DNA from: Clostridiaceae bacterium
GTDB taxonomy: Bacteria > Bacillota > Clostridia > Oscillospirales > Acutalibacteraceae
Assembly: GCA_904501895.1 (NCBI GenBank)
Contig: CAJGCX010000007.1
Coordinates: 1 to 30,916, forward strand
Direction of reading: 5' to 3'
Length of the DNA stretch: 30,916 nucleotides
The translations under genes were made by a program, and so were the position numbers. The first letter of the stretch is position 1. Each line of letters opens with the position of its first letter. The notes below the pieces were generated by a model. It saw only the letters and a list, made by a program, of their open reading frames with translations. It was not told where the DNA came from and made no database searches. Shown one piece after another: positions 14,775 to 22,280 of the stretch.

Positions 14775-14801
14775 GCAGGCGTGGAAGCCTGCCACTACGC
14801 G
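14775..14801 (-). repeat. GC-rich palindrome in the leader of the radical SAM gene
   Basis: GCAGGC and GCCTGC pair around GTGGAA, with a flank CACTACGCG. On the minus strand the element begins CGCGTAGTGGCAGGC. It shares the GTAG-then-G-rich opening with the repeats at 12523 and 18128 but has a different stem. It lies almost at the predicted transcription start and is not followed by a T-run. Confidence 0.6.
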
Positions 14802-14808
14802 TTGCTAT

Positions 14809-14837
14809 ATTCTATCACAAATACACTTGATAATCAA
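14809..14837 (-). promoter_or_regulatory. Sigma-A promoter for the radical SAM gene
   Basis: Minus strand TTGATT (14832-14837), 17 nt spacer, TAGAAT (14809-14814). Its -35 box shares one base pair with the -35 box of the coaX promoter. Confidence 0.72.
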
Positions 14838-14855
14838 ATAAAATTAGAGTATAAT
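14827..14855 (+). promoter_or_regulatory. Sigma-A promoter for coaX and the S-component
   Basis: TTGATA (14827-14832), 17 nt spacer, TATAAT (14850-14855). The leader is about 22 nt and contains GTGAGGTGA as ribosome site. Together with the minus-strand -35 it forms the palindrome TTGATAATCAA. Confidence 0.85.
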
Positions 14856-14882
14856 ACCCTTATCAATTTGTGAGGTGATAAT

Positions 14883-15647
14883 ATGCTTCTTACAATGGAT
14901 ATAGGAAATACCAATATTAACATCGGTCTTTTTCAGGATGATGAATTGACTGTCAGCGCAAGACTTGCCACAGAAAGACAGAAAACTGATGACCAATATG
15001 CTATGGATTTCACTAATATTTTTGTAATGCATAAGATTAATGCTGATGAGATTTCAGGTGTTGTGATTTCTTCTGTTGTACCTGAAATTACAGAATCAGT
15101 TACAAGTGCTATTAAAAAGCTTACAGGAAAGGATTCCTTAATTCTTTCTCCAGGAGTTAAAACAGGGCTTAACATTCTCATTGACAACCCTGCACAGCTT
15201 GGTGCTGACTTGGCAGCAGGTGCAGTCGGTGCAGTTGCCAATTATCCGTTACCTGCATTCATCATTGACCTTGGTACAGCAACTAAAATTTGTGCAGTTG
15301 ACAAAAACAAGGGCTTCAGAGGATGTATGATTGCTCCCGGTGTGCAGATTTCACTTAAGGCACTTACTGACACAAGCTCACTTCTTCCTACAATCAGCCT
15401 TGAGCCACCTAAAAAGGCTTGTGGCACAAATACAGTTGAGAGTATGCAGAGTGGTATTGTTCTCGGTACTGCCGCTATGATTGACGGTATGCTTGATAAA
15501 TTTGCAGAGGAATTAGGTGAGCCTGCAACAATCGTTGCAACAGGCGGTCTTTCATATTTCATTTCACCTGTTTGTAAACGAGAAATTGTTTATGACCGTC
15601 ACCTTATCTTAAAAGGACTTAAAGCAATTTACGAAAAGAACAATTAA
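14883..15647 (+). CDS. coaX: Type III pantothenate kinase
   Basis: Phosphorylates pantothenate in the first step of coenzyme A synthesis; the type III enzyme is not feedback-inhibited by CoA and typically needs a monovalent cation. The 254-residue protein has the ASKHA-fold phosphate motif MDIGNTNINIGLF at the N-terminus, AQLGADLAAGAVGA, the second phosphate motif FIIDLGTATKICAV, and GVQISLKALTDTSSLLP. ATG at 14883 follows GAGGTGA. The next gene, 65 nt downstream on the same strand, encodes an ECF S-component, which suggests that uptake and phosphorylation of the vitamin are co-expressed. Confidence 0.96.
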   Translation: MLLTMDIGNTNINIGLFQDDELTVSARLATERQKTDDQYAMDFTNIFVMHKINADEISGVVISSVVPEITESVTSAIKKLTGKDSLILSPGVKTGLNILIDNPAQLGADLAAGAVGAVANYPLPAFIIDLGTATKICAVDKNKGFRGCMIAPGVQISLKALTDTSSLLPTISLEPPKKACGTNTVESMQSGIVLGTAAMIDGMLDKFAEELGEPATIVATGGLSYFISPVCKREIVYDRHLILKGLKAIYEKNN

Positions 15648-15712
15648 ATAACTAATTTTCATCAATATTTTGCGTTGCATCCATAGTGAGCAACAGCAAG
15701 GAGGAATATAAA

Positions 15713-16324
15713 ATGAAAACAACAAAAGGAGTAAGAAAGGCTAAAACCCTTATGCTTACTCAAAATGCAGTGCTTGCGGCAATTGTGGTACTTATGGCGT
15801 TTACCCCTATCGGCTACCTTAGGTTAGGTGCTGTGGAAACGACCTTTATTATGATACCTGTTGCAGTTGGTGCTATTAGTTTAGGTGAAAAATCAGGAGC
15901 ATTTTTAGGACTTGTATTTGGTGTTTCAAGTTTTATTCAATGCTTTGGTATGTCACCATTCGGAGCAGCATTGCTCCAGATTAACCCTATTTTCACGTTC
16001 ATAATGTGCCTTGTGCCAAGAATTCTTATGGGTTATTTCTGCGGAATAATCTACAAAGCACTTTGTAAAGTGAAAAAAGGTGTTGCAGTTGTTATTGCAA
16101 GTTTTTGTGCCCCTGTTATCAACACCGCACTCTTTATGGCATCCCTTATTCTTTTCTTCGGTAAGAGTGATTACATAATGGGAATGAGAGCAGGAACAGA
16201 AAACATCTGGGCATTTATGGTTGCCTTTGTTGGAATTAATGGTGTTATGGAAATTGTGACAACAACACTAATTACACCACCCGTCTCATTGGCAGTGCAG
16301 AAAGCTGTAAAGAAATTTAAGTAA
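15713..16324 (+). CDS. ECF transporter S-component, probably for pantothenate
   Basis: Membrane substrate-binding subunit of an energy-coupling-factor transporter; it needs the shared EcfA/EcfA'/EcfT module, which is not in this window. The 203 residues contain about six hydrophobic helices (LTQNAVLAAIVVLMAFTPIG; FIMIPVAVGAISLGEKSGAF; LGLVFGVSSFIQCFGMSP), the arrangement of the folate/pantothenate-type S-components. Pantothenate is inferred from co-transcription with coaX, as proposed for PanT proteins. The ATG at 15713 follows AAGGAGG; a GTG at 15686 precedes that site and is rejected. A strong terminator closes the unit. Confidence 0.82.
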   Translation: MKTTKGVRKAKTLMLTQNAVLAAIVVLMAFTPIGYLRLGAVETTFIMIPVAVGAISLGEKSGAFLGLVFGVSSFIQCFGMSPFGAALLQINPIFTFIMCLVPRILMGYFCGIIYKALCKVKKGVAVVIASFCAPVINTALFMASLILFFGKSDYIMGMRAGTENIWAFMVAFVGINGVMEIVTTTLITPPVSLAVQKAVKKFK

Positions 16325-16331
16325 AAATATT

Positions 16332-16366
16332 GACCACTTGTTTTTCGTCAAGTGGTCTTTTATTTT
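16332..16366 (+). terminator. Intrinsic terminator of the coaX unit (possibly bidirectional)
   Basis: GACCACTTG pairs with CAAGTGGTC (perfect 9 bp) around an 8 nt loop, followed by TTTTATTTT. On the opposite strand it abuts the stop of the convergent esterase gene at 16365, where the trailing sequence is ATATTTTTAC, so it may serve both genes. Confidence 0.92.
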
Positions 16367-17375
16367 ATATAACATTATTCTCTTTTAAAAATTCTATAGA
16401 CTGATTCACCCATTGACCTGCTTCAAGTCCGTCAGCAAGTCCAAATCCGTGAACATTACCACGATAAATATGTACTTCGTTCGGTACTTTCTTCTCATTA
16501 AGAACCTTTTCTGCTACAAGGCAGTTTGTTTCAGCAGGTACAATCGGGTCATATTTCATGGAAAACAAAAACATTGGTGGGTAATTCTCATCAATAAGAT
16601 TTTGCACACTCAATTTGTGCGATAATTCTTCACTATAATTTTTGCCAAGAAAAATTTTATCACAGGTAATTCCGAAATCCTTACATTTCAAATCTATCAT
16701 CGGATATCCACCTATAACTGCATTTGGTTTTCCGTCAATGTGAGATAAATCCCCGGTCAAATCCCTCAATTCATCGTGAACACCACTGACGCTTGTTGCG
16801 AGATGACCACCTGCAGAAAATCCCATAGCAATAACCTGATTTTCGATTACATTCCATTTTTCTGCATTATTACGAACTGTTTGAATCGCACGGATAAAAT
16901 CAAGCTGTGGACAAGGATAACGACAAGGTGATGTACGATAACACACGACAAATGCGTGAAAACCAAGTTCATTGAAGCGTTTTGCAATATCCACACCCTC
17001 GTGTCCCATACAAACATTGAGATATGCACCACCGGGAGCAATTACCACGGCAGGTGCTTTTTTGTCTATTAAAAACGGAACCATATAAGGTTTTCTTTCA
17101 CCATCATAAATAGGAATATCCTTTTCGTCCCAAAGAAGAATGCTTCGACTGTCCGTTACAGGAATAACATTATCCTGACCATTAAAAAAGCCGACTAAAT
17201 CCTTTGCAAAGCCTTTTAAACTATTCGGTGCAAACCTTTCAAGAGTGCTGAATTTAAATGGTTCTAAAAATCTTAAAAGTCTGTTTATTTCAGGTACTGA
17301 AGAATAACTTTTAAGCCAGAAATTGGCTTCCTTATCATTTCTCACATCACGAAGTTTTTGTTCCATTTTAATCAT
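16365..17375 (-). CDS. Alpha/beta-hydrolase fold esterase
   Basis: A 336-residue cytoplasmic hydrolase of the acetyl-esterase/BD-FAE type. VVIAPGGAYLNVC is the oxyanion-hole motif, GFSAGGHLATSVSG the GxSxG nucleophile elbow, YDPIVPAETN carries the acidic residue, and GNVHGFGLADGL the catalytic histidine, so the triad is complete. About 100 N-terminal residues ahead of the core are unusual for the simplest members. The ATG at 17375 lies one base after the stop of the S4-domain gene, with GGAGGTG inside the last codons of that gene; an upstream in-frame start lies before the site and is rejected. The substrate is unknown: acylated sugars are plausible for the family. Confidence 0.88.
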   Translation of the reverse strand: MIKMEQKLRDVRNDKEANFWLKSYSSVPEINRLLRFLEPFKFSTLERFAPNSLKGFAKDLVGFFNGQDNVIPVTDSRSILLWDEKDIPIYDGERKPYMVPFLIDKKAPAVVIAPGGAYLNVCMGHEGVDIAKRFNELGFHAFVVCYRTSPCRYPCPQLDFIRAIQTVRNNAEKWNVIENQVIAMGFSAGGHLATSVSGVHDELRDLTGDLSHIDGKPNAVIGGYPMIDLKCKDFGITCDKIFLGKNYSEELSHKLSVQNLIDENYPPMFLFSMKYDPIVPAETNCLVAEKVLNEKKVPNEVHIYRGNVHGFGLADGLEAGQWVNQSIEFLKENNVI

Positions 17376-17376
17376 A

Positions 17377-18111
17377 TTAAAACACCTCCACGCCAACTAC
17401 TAATCTATCTTTTTTAGTGTGACGAAGTACACCTTTATAAATAAATCTGCCAAATCCGCGTACAGAAATTTTATCATTCACATTGGCTGTTGCTGACGGA
17501 CTCAGTTTCACGACACCATTTACAAAGACCTTTTCCGTATTGAAAAGTGGCAAAACCTGACTTCGTGACATTTTGTAAATGGCTGATACAATTACATCAA
17601 GTCTTTCTGAGGACACAATAATTTCTCTGTTTTCAGGCTGTGGGAGTGCATTTGTAGGAATATTATCCGTCAATTCGCATTTAACGGTTGTATGCCTTAC
17701 CTGAGTGAGATTTTCAAGAATGTAATCGGTAATATTTTCAAGGCAGAAAAGATAACCGCAGTTTTCATTTATAATAATATCACCTAAAACATCGCGACGA
17801 ATTCCAAGTCCCATTAGTGAGCCTAAAAAATCACGATGAGAAAGTGCATCAGCAAATTTCTGATTAACTGGCTTTATGAGGATACATTTTATAGGATAAT
17901 CCGTGTTGTCTGTAAAATATTCTCTGTCACCAAAACAGGCAACACATCTTTCAGCATCTTCATATCCACCCCAGAGAGTTGCTTTCACAGGTAAACGGAC
18001 AGCACAAAGTTCCGATATCTCGGAAAGTCCTAAGAAATCGGAATAAACTGTGTATCCTCGTTCATTTGAACGAATTGCCAATTCTTCAAATCGTTTTTGC
18101 TTTTCGGTCAT
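17377..18111 (-). CDS. YlmH-like S4-domain RNA-binding protein
   Basis: A 244-residue member of the YlmH group; in Firmicutes ylmH usually lies in the division cluster after ftsZ, and recent work assigns it to rescue of stalled 50S-peptidyl-tRNA complexes. The N-terminal two-thirds are the YlmH-specific domain (YTVYSDFLGLSEISEL, FLGSLMGLGIRRDVLGDI), and the C-terminus is an S4 domain with SSERLDVIVSAIYKMSRSQV and VFVNG. A TTG start at 18138 would begin within the GC-rich repeat; the ATG at 18111, after GGTGGGAATT, is preferred. The gene lies 45 nt after the potD stop with a terminator-like repeat between, and is translationally coupled to the esterase gene. Confidence 0.9.
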   Translation of the reverse strand: MTEKQKRFEELAIRSNERGYTVYSDFLGLSEISELCAVRLPVKATLWGGYEDAERCVACFGDREYFTDNTDYPIKCILIKPVNQKFADALSHRDFLGSLMGLGIRRDVLGDIIINENCGYLFCLENITDYILENLTQVRHTTVKCELTDNIPTNALPQPENREIIVSSERLDVIVSAIYKMSRSQVLPLFNTEKVFVNGVVKLSPSATANVNDKISVRGFGRFIYKGVLRHTKKDRLVVGVEVF

Positions 18112-18127
18112 AATTCCCACCAAAAAC

Positions 18128-18154
18128 GGCGGGGTCAAGACCCCGCCCTACCAT
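18128..18154 (-). repeat. 27 bp GC-rich palindromic repeat, copy 2 (terminator-like)
   Basis: All 27 bases match 12523-12549: GGCGGGGTC-AA-GACCCCGCC plus CTACCAT. On the minus strand it begins one base after the potD stop codon and is followed by GTTTTTGG. It would fold between potD and the YlmH-like gene and could end or weaken transcription from potABCD. Only the bases directly flanking the element differ between copies. Confidence 0.92.
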
Positions 18155-18155
18155 A

Positions 18156-19373
18156 TTAAACATTATAATATTTTTCCATTCGCTTTTTGTTGATAATATG
18201 AATAATGATTATTACCGCAACGGCTGCGATTACCGAGAAGAAGCCTATATAAAGTCCTTGGGCATCATTTTCACCTTTCACCTTCATCCACAAGGAGTTC
18301 ATATACTGCAATGTGTCAGTAGGCAGGTTGTGGAATGCCTGAGTATTTTTTAATGCCTTTGGATAAACTGCTTCACTGTCTATAAGAGAATAATCCTCGT
18401 TCTGCAAAACTGCCTTATTTGGTGTTGCATAATAGATATACTCTGCATTTGCAAGAGCAACCTCAGGCTCAAGCATAAAGTTGATAAATGCTTCTGCACC
18501 CTTTTTATTCTGTGATGCTGACGGAATACACATTGCATCATAGAATGTGTTTACGCCCTCTTTAGGGAAAACAAATCCTAAGTCAGGATTGTTTTCAACC
18601 ATAAGCTCATAGTCACCTGCATAGTAAGTAGCAAAAGCGTATTCACCACTTTCCATTTTAATGAAAACCTCATCCATTACGTATTCAGGCTTTACATTTT
18701 TACGCTGTTCCATAAGCAAGTCTGCAGCAGCATCCCATTGTGCTTTTTCAGTATTGTTAATACTCTGTCCCAACACAAACTGTGCAATAGCAAAGGAGTC
18801 ACGAGGGTTATTGAACATAAGAACCTTGCCCTTATACTGTTCATCCCAAAGCACCTTCCAGCTGTCAGGCTTTTCAGTCACCATATTCTTGTTATAAATA
18901 AGAATTGTTGTGCCGATATTGTAAATTACTGCATAATCGCTTATACCGTTTTCAACAAGGTAACCGTATTTTTCGTTGTCAAAATACTTTTCGTAATTTG
19001 GAATATTACTGTAATCAAGCGGAAGAAGCATATCTTCAGAAAGAAGACGCTCAACCATATAGTCAGACGGAATAATGATGTCATAGCTGACACCACCGCC
19101 TGAAAGCTTTGAATACATATTTTCATTTGACTCGAATGTTGTGTAATTCACATCACAGCCTGTAAGTCGTTCAAATTCACTTACAACATCAAGCTCTTCG
19201 TCGTCAATGTATTCACCCCAGTTGTAAACATTGAGGATTGTTCCTTGTAATCCGAGATTCTTGTAATACTCTACTGTTTCGTCAGGGAAAATTTCATCCT
19301 CAGCATATACGGGCAGTGCAAAAACTGACAAGGCAATTATTATACAAAGCATTAGGGAGAAAAACTTTTTCAT
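18156..19373 (-). CDS. potD: Spermidine/putrescine ABC transporter substrate-binding protein, C-terminally membrane-anchored
   Basis: Captures polyamines outside the membrane and delivers them to PotBC. The 405 residues begin with a signal peptide (MKKFFSLMLCIIIALSVFAL then PVYA-EDE), and continue LNVYNWGEYIDDEELDVV, the PotD-family opening, SYDIIIPSDYMVERLL, and YYAGDYELM. The protein lacks a lipobox: the Cys in the hydrophobic core has no small residue before it, whereas PVYA looks like a signal peptidase I site. Instead, residues about 372-394 (LYIGFFSVIAAVAVIIIIHI) form a transmembrane anchor followed by NKKRMEK. The start overlaps the potC stop by one base (TAATG). Confidence 0.92.
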   Translation of the reverse strand: MKKFFSLMLCIIIALSVFALPVYAEDEIFPDETVEYYKNLGLQGTILNVYNWGEYIDDEELDVVSEFERLTGCDVNYTTFESNENMYSKLSGGGVSYDIIIPSDYMVERLLSEDMLLPLDYSNIPNYEKYFDNEKYGYLVENGISDYAVIYNIGTTILIYNKNMVTEKPDSWKVLWDEQYKGKVLMFNNPRDSFAIAQFVLGQSINNTEKAQWDAAADLLMEQRKNVKPEYVMDEVFIKMESGEYAFATYYAGDYELMVENNPDLGFVFPKEGVNTFYDAMCIPSASQNKKGAEAFINFMLEPEVALANAEYIYYATPNKAVLQNEDYSLIDSEAVYPKALKNTQAFHNLPTDTLQYMNSLWMKVKGENDAQGLYIGFFSVIAAVAVIIIIHIINKKRMEKYYNV

Positions 19374-20200
19374 TAAGATTCCTCCTTCTGCTTTCTTCTC
19401 TGTTTCTTATCAGAGCGTGACTGTGCCACATTCATAAGAATAAGAAGAACAAACATTGCTACAAATATAAGAGTTGAGAGAGCGTACATATCCGGCTTAA
19501 CTCTCTTTTTTGTCATTGAGAAAATGTGAATAGGCAAGGTCTGGAAATCAGGTCCGTTTGTAAAGTAGCTGATTATAAAGTCATCAAGTGACAATGTAAA
19601 CGCCATAATTGCGCCTGAAATAATTCCCGGTAAAATTGCAGGGAAAACAACCTTGAAAAACGCCTGTATTGGTGGACATCCCAAATCCTGCGCTGCCTCA
19701 TAAATTCTGTTGTCTGTCTGCTTAAGCTTTGGCAAAACAGAAAGGATAACGTAAGGCAGCTGGAAAGTAACGTGGGCAATTAAAATTGTCCAGAAGCCCA
19801 AAACATCACGCTTATTGAACATTACACCTGCAAATACGAAGAGAAGCATCATTGAAATACCTGTAACGATTTCAGGGTTCATCATAGGAATATTTGTAAC
19901 TGTCATAACAGATGACTTTATGTGCTTGTTTCTCATTGAGTTGATACCAACAGCAGCAAGAGTGCCCAAAACAGTTGCAATAGCAGCAGAAGAAACTGCA
20001 AGGACTATTGTATTTTTAAGTGCATCCATTGTTACCTTATCCTGAAAAAGCTTTTCGTACCATTGAAGTGAAAAGCCCTCAAAGATATATGTGCTTTCGC
20101 TTCCGTTAAATGAGAACACCATCATAACAATCATTGGTGCATAAAGGAATGCGAAAACGAGTGCTAAATAAAGCTTTGATAATGGAGATGTTTTTGTCAT
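19373..20200 (-). CDS. potC: Spermidine/putrescine ABC transporter permease
   Basis: Second permease of the polyamine importer. Its 275 residues have six predicted membrane helices and the EAA loop that docks to the ATPase (YEAAQDLGCPPIQAFFKVVF). It begins FAFLYAPMIVMMVFSFN, typical of PotC, and DDFIISYFTNGP near the end is the PotC-type segment. The start overlaps the potB stop by four bases (ATGA), and its end overlaps potD by one base, so all are read as one coupled unit. PotC is distinguished from PotB by order and by the N-terminal motif. Confidence 0.95.
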   Translation of the reverse strand: MTKTSPLSKLYLALVFAFLYAPMIVMMVFSFNGSESTYIFEGFSLQWYEKLFQDKVTMDALKNTIVLAVSSAAIATVLGTLAAVGINSMRNKHIKSSVMTVTNIPMMNPEIVTGISMMLLFVFAGVMFNKRDVLGFWTILIAHVTFQLPYVILSVLPKLKQTDNRIYEAAQDLGCPPIQAFFKVVFPAILPGIISGAIMAFTLSLDDFIISYFTNGPDFQTLPIHIFSMTKKRVKPDMYALSTLIFVAMFVLLILMNVAQSRSDKKQRRKQKEES

Positions 20201-21024
20201 ATAAGCACACCTCCGTCGTCATCACTGTCTGTGAAATAATTAAGTACACCAAGACAGATTAAAATCATAACCATAAGAACGAGGGACAAGGCAGCACCAA
20301 GGTTGTAGTTATATGCAGTCTGGAACTGACCCTCAATAACGTCACCGATAAGTGTAATCTGTCCTCCACCTAATTTTTGTGTAATATAGAATGTACTTAC
20401 GCAAGGAACGAAAACCATAGTCACACCACTTGCAATTCCGGGAACTGAAAGTGGAAAAATAACCTTACGAAGACAGTAAAGCTTATTACAGCCCAAATCC
20501 TGTGCAGCCTCAACAAGTGAATTATCCATTTTTGAAAGTGCTGTGTAAAGTGGAAGAATCATATATGGTAAGAAATTATAAACCATACCAAGGATAACTG
20601 CGCCACCTGTATTAAGCATTCTCAAAGGTTCAACACCAAAAAGGCCTAAAAATCTGTTGATTACACCTGATTCACCTAAAATTGTAATCCACGAATATGT
20701 ACGGATAAGAAAGCTCATCCACATCGGAAGCATAACAAGCATTGTTGCAACACGCTGAAATGAAGCCTTAGTCTGTGCTAATGCGTAGGCAAAAGGATAT
20801 GCGATAATAAGGCAAATCACCGTTGCAACTGCACCATAGCTGATTGAGAGGACAAATGTTGTTGTATAATCTCCAATCTGACTTATGTTGTTCCAAGTGA
20901 AATTACCGTCAGCATCCGTAAATGCGTAATAACCAACCATTATGAGCGGTGCTACTATAAATAACACCGACCAAAGCATATAAGGTGCATTAAGCATCTT
21001 CTGAAGGAATGAGGATTTTTTCAT
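20197..21024 (-). CDS. potB: Spermidine/putrescine ABC transporter permease
   Basis: First permease of the polyamine importer: 275 residues, six predicted helices, EAA loop VEAAQDLGCNKLYCLRKVIF, and the PotB-type motif LPMWMSFLIRTYSWITIL. It begins with one base overlap to the potA stop (TAATG) with GAGG just upstream. The C-terminal tail is acidic (FTDSDDDGG). It heterodimerises with PotC on the PotA dimer. Confidence 0.95.
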   Translation of the reverse strand: MKKSSFLQKMLNAPYMLWSVLFIVAPLIMVGYYAFTDADGNFTWNNISQIGDYTTTFVLSISYGAVATVICLIIAYPFAYALAQTKASFQRVATMLVMLPMWMSFLIRTYSWITILGESGVINRFLGLFGVEPLRMLNTGGAVILGMVYNFLPYMILPLYTALSKMDNSLVEAAQDLGCNKLYCLRKVIFPLSVPGIASGVTMVFVPCVSTFYITQKLGGGQITLIGDVIEGQFQTAYNYNLGAALSLVLMVMILICLGVLNYFTDSDDDGGVLI

Positions 21025-22148
21025 TATTCCTCACCTACCTGCACCTGAGAAAGCTCATCAAATTCGTCACTGAATGAGCTGTAGTCACCATAAAGACCTG
21101 AGTACTGAGATTTCTTCATAACGTGCATTTCATCTGGGTCGATAGAAATACCGATAACATCGCCAACCTCACTCTTATCAGTTGTCTGAATCATCCATTT
21201 GAAATCGTCAATATCAACGATGATTTCATAATGAACACCCTTGAATGTAACTGAAGTAACTGTACCCTGAAGCATACCATCTTCAGGCGCAACAACGTCA
21301 ATATCCTCAGGACGGATAACAACGTCAACAGGCTCATTGTGTTTAAAGCCCTTATCAACGCACTTGAATTTAATGTTATTGAACTCAACAGTGAAGTCCT
21401 CTTTCATAATACCGTCAAGAATATTACTTTCACCGATAAAGTCAGCAACAAAGGCATTTTTAGGCTCATTGTAGATATCAAGAGGTGTACCAATCTGCTG
21501 AATAACACCCTCATTCATAACAACAACTGTGTCTGACATTGAAAGAGCTTCTTCCTGGTCATGAGTAACATAGATAAATGTGATACCAAGCTTCTGCTGA
21601 ATGTTTTTAAGTTCAAGCTGCATATCCTTACGAAGCTTTAAGTCCAGAGCACCCAAAGGCTCGTCAAGAAGGACAACACGAGGATTAACAGCCAAAGCAC
21701 GGGCAATAGCCACACGCTGCTGCTGACCACCTGAAAGGGAGTCGATTTTACGTGGTCCAAAGCCCTTTAAATTTACGAGAGTAAGCATTTCGCTTACCTT
21801 TTCTTTAATATCCTTTTCCTTCCACTTCTTCTGACGAAGACCAAATGCGATATTTTCATATACATTCAAGTGAGGAAAAAGGGCATAACGCTGAAAAACG
21901 GTGTTCACCTGACGCTTATATGCAGGAACACCATTGATATTTTTTCCTTCGAAAATAACATCACCTGAATCCTGCTGTAAAAAACCTGCGATTATACGCA
22001 AGGTAGTAGTTTTACCACAGCCTGAAGGTCCGAGCAAGGTGATAAACTCACCGTCACGGATATAAAGGTTGATGCTATCAAGAATTTTATGGTCGTCAAA
22101 GCTGACGCTTATGTTTTTGAGGTCGATAATAACTGGATTGTTTTTCAA
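21024..22148 (-). CDS. potA: Spermidine/putrescine ABC transporter ATP-binding protein
   Basis: The ATPase that powers polyamine uptake. The 374 residues have Walker A GPSGCGKTTT (about 40-49), Q-loop YALFPHLNVYENIAFGL, signature LSGGQQQRVAIARAL, Walker B VVLLDEPLGALD, the H-loop YVTHDQEEA, and a C-terminal TOBE domain (DVVIRPEDIDV, GTVTSVTFKGVHYEI). There is no ATG at the expected place: the frame starts at a TTG (22146-22148), seven to eight bases after AAAGGGGC. It is first in potABCD, with a promoter at 22223-22251 and a structured leader at 22178-22206. Confidence 0.95.
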   Translation of the reverse strand: MKNNPVIIDLKNISVSFDDHKILDSINLYIRDGEFITLLGPSGCGKTTTLRIIAGFLQQDSGDVIFEGKNINGVPAYKRQVNTVFQRYALFPHLNVYENIAFGLRQKKWKEKDIKEKVSEMLTLVNLKGFGPRKIDSLSGGQQQRVAIARALAVNPRVVLLDEPLGALDLKLRKDMQLELKNIQQKLGITFIYVTHDQEEALSMSDTVVVMNEGVIQQIGTPLDIYNEPKNAFVADFIGESNILDGIMKEDFTVEFNNIKFKCVDKGFKHNEPVDVVIRPEDIDVVAPEDGMLQGTVTSVTFKGVHYEIIVDIDDFKWMIQTTDKSEVGDVIGISIDPDEMHVMKKSQYSGLYGDYSSFSDEFDELSQVQVGEE

Positions 22149-22161
22149 TTATGCAGCCCCT

Positions 22162-22206
22162 TTCCAACCGATAGATATAGTTGGAGCAGTCACCTAAGAC
22201 TGCTCC
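22162..22206 (-). promoter_or_regulatory. Structured leader of potABCD
   Basis: On the minus strand the leader carries a perfect 9 bp hairpin, GGAGCAGTC with GACTGCTCC around TTAGGT (22183-22206), then CCAAC...GTTGG, a 5 bp stem ending directly before the AAAGGGGC ribosome site. No T-run follows the first hairpin, so it is not an ordinary terminator. It may stabilise the message or regulate ribosome access; this is inference and no known riboswitch class was recognised. Confidence 0.6.
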
Positions 22207-22222
22207 TAATTGGTATGTTTTT

Positions 22223-22251
22223 AATATAATCAAATTTCGACAAAAAGTCAA
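22223..22251 (-). promoter_or_regulatory. Sigma-A promoter for potABCD
   Basis: Minus strand TTGACT (22246-22251), 17 nt spacer, TATATT (22223-22228). The expected start is near 22216, giving a leader of about 68 nt. Confidence 0.85.
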
Positions 22252-22280
22252 TAATTTTTTAAGATTTTTGGTGAAAAAAT

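Noticed and set aside
14753..14795. N-terminal extension MAGFHACKELVGEN of the radical SAM protein
   Set aside because: It would be encoded by the GC-rich palindrome starting at a GTG without a ribosome site; the ATG at 14753 begins right before the conserved CNLCPRKC.
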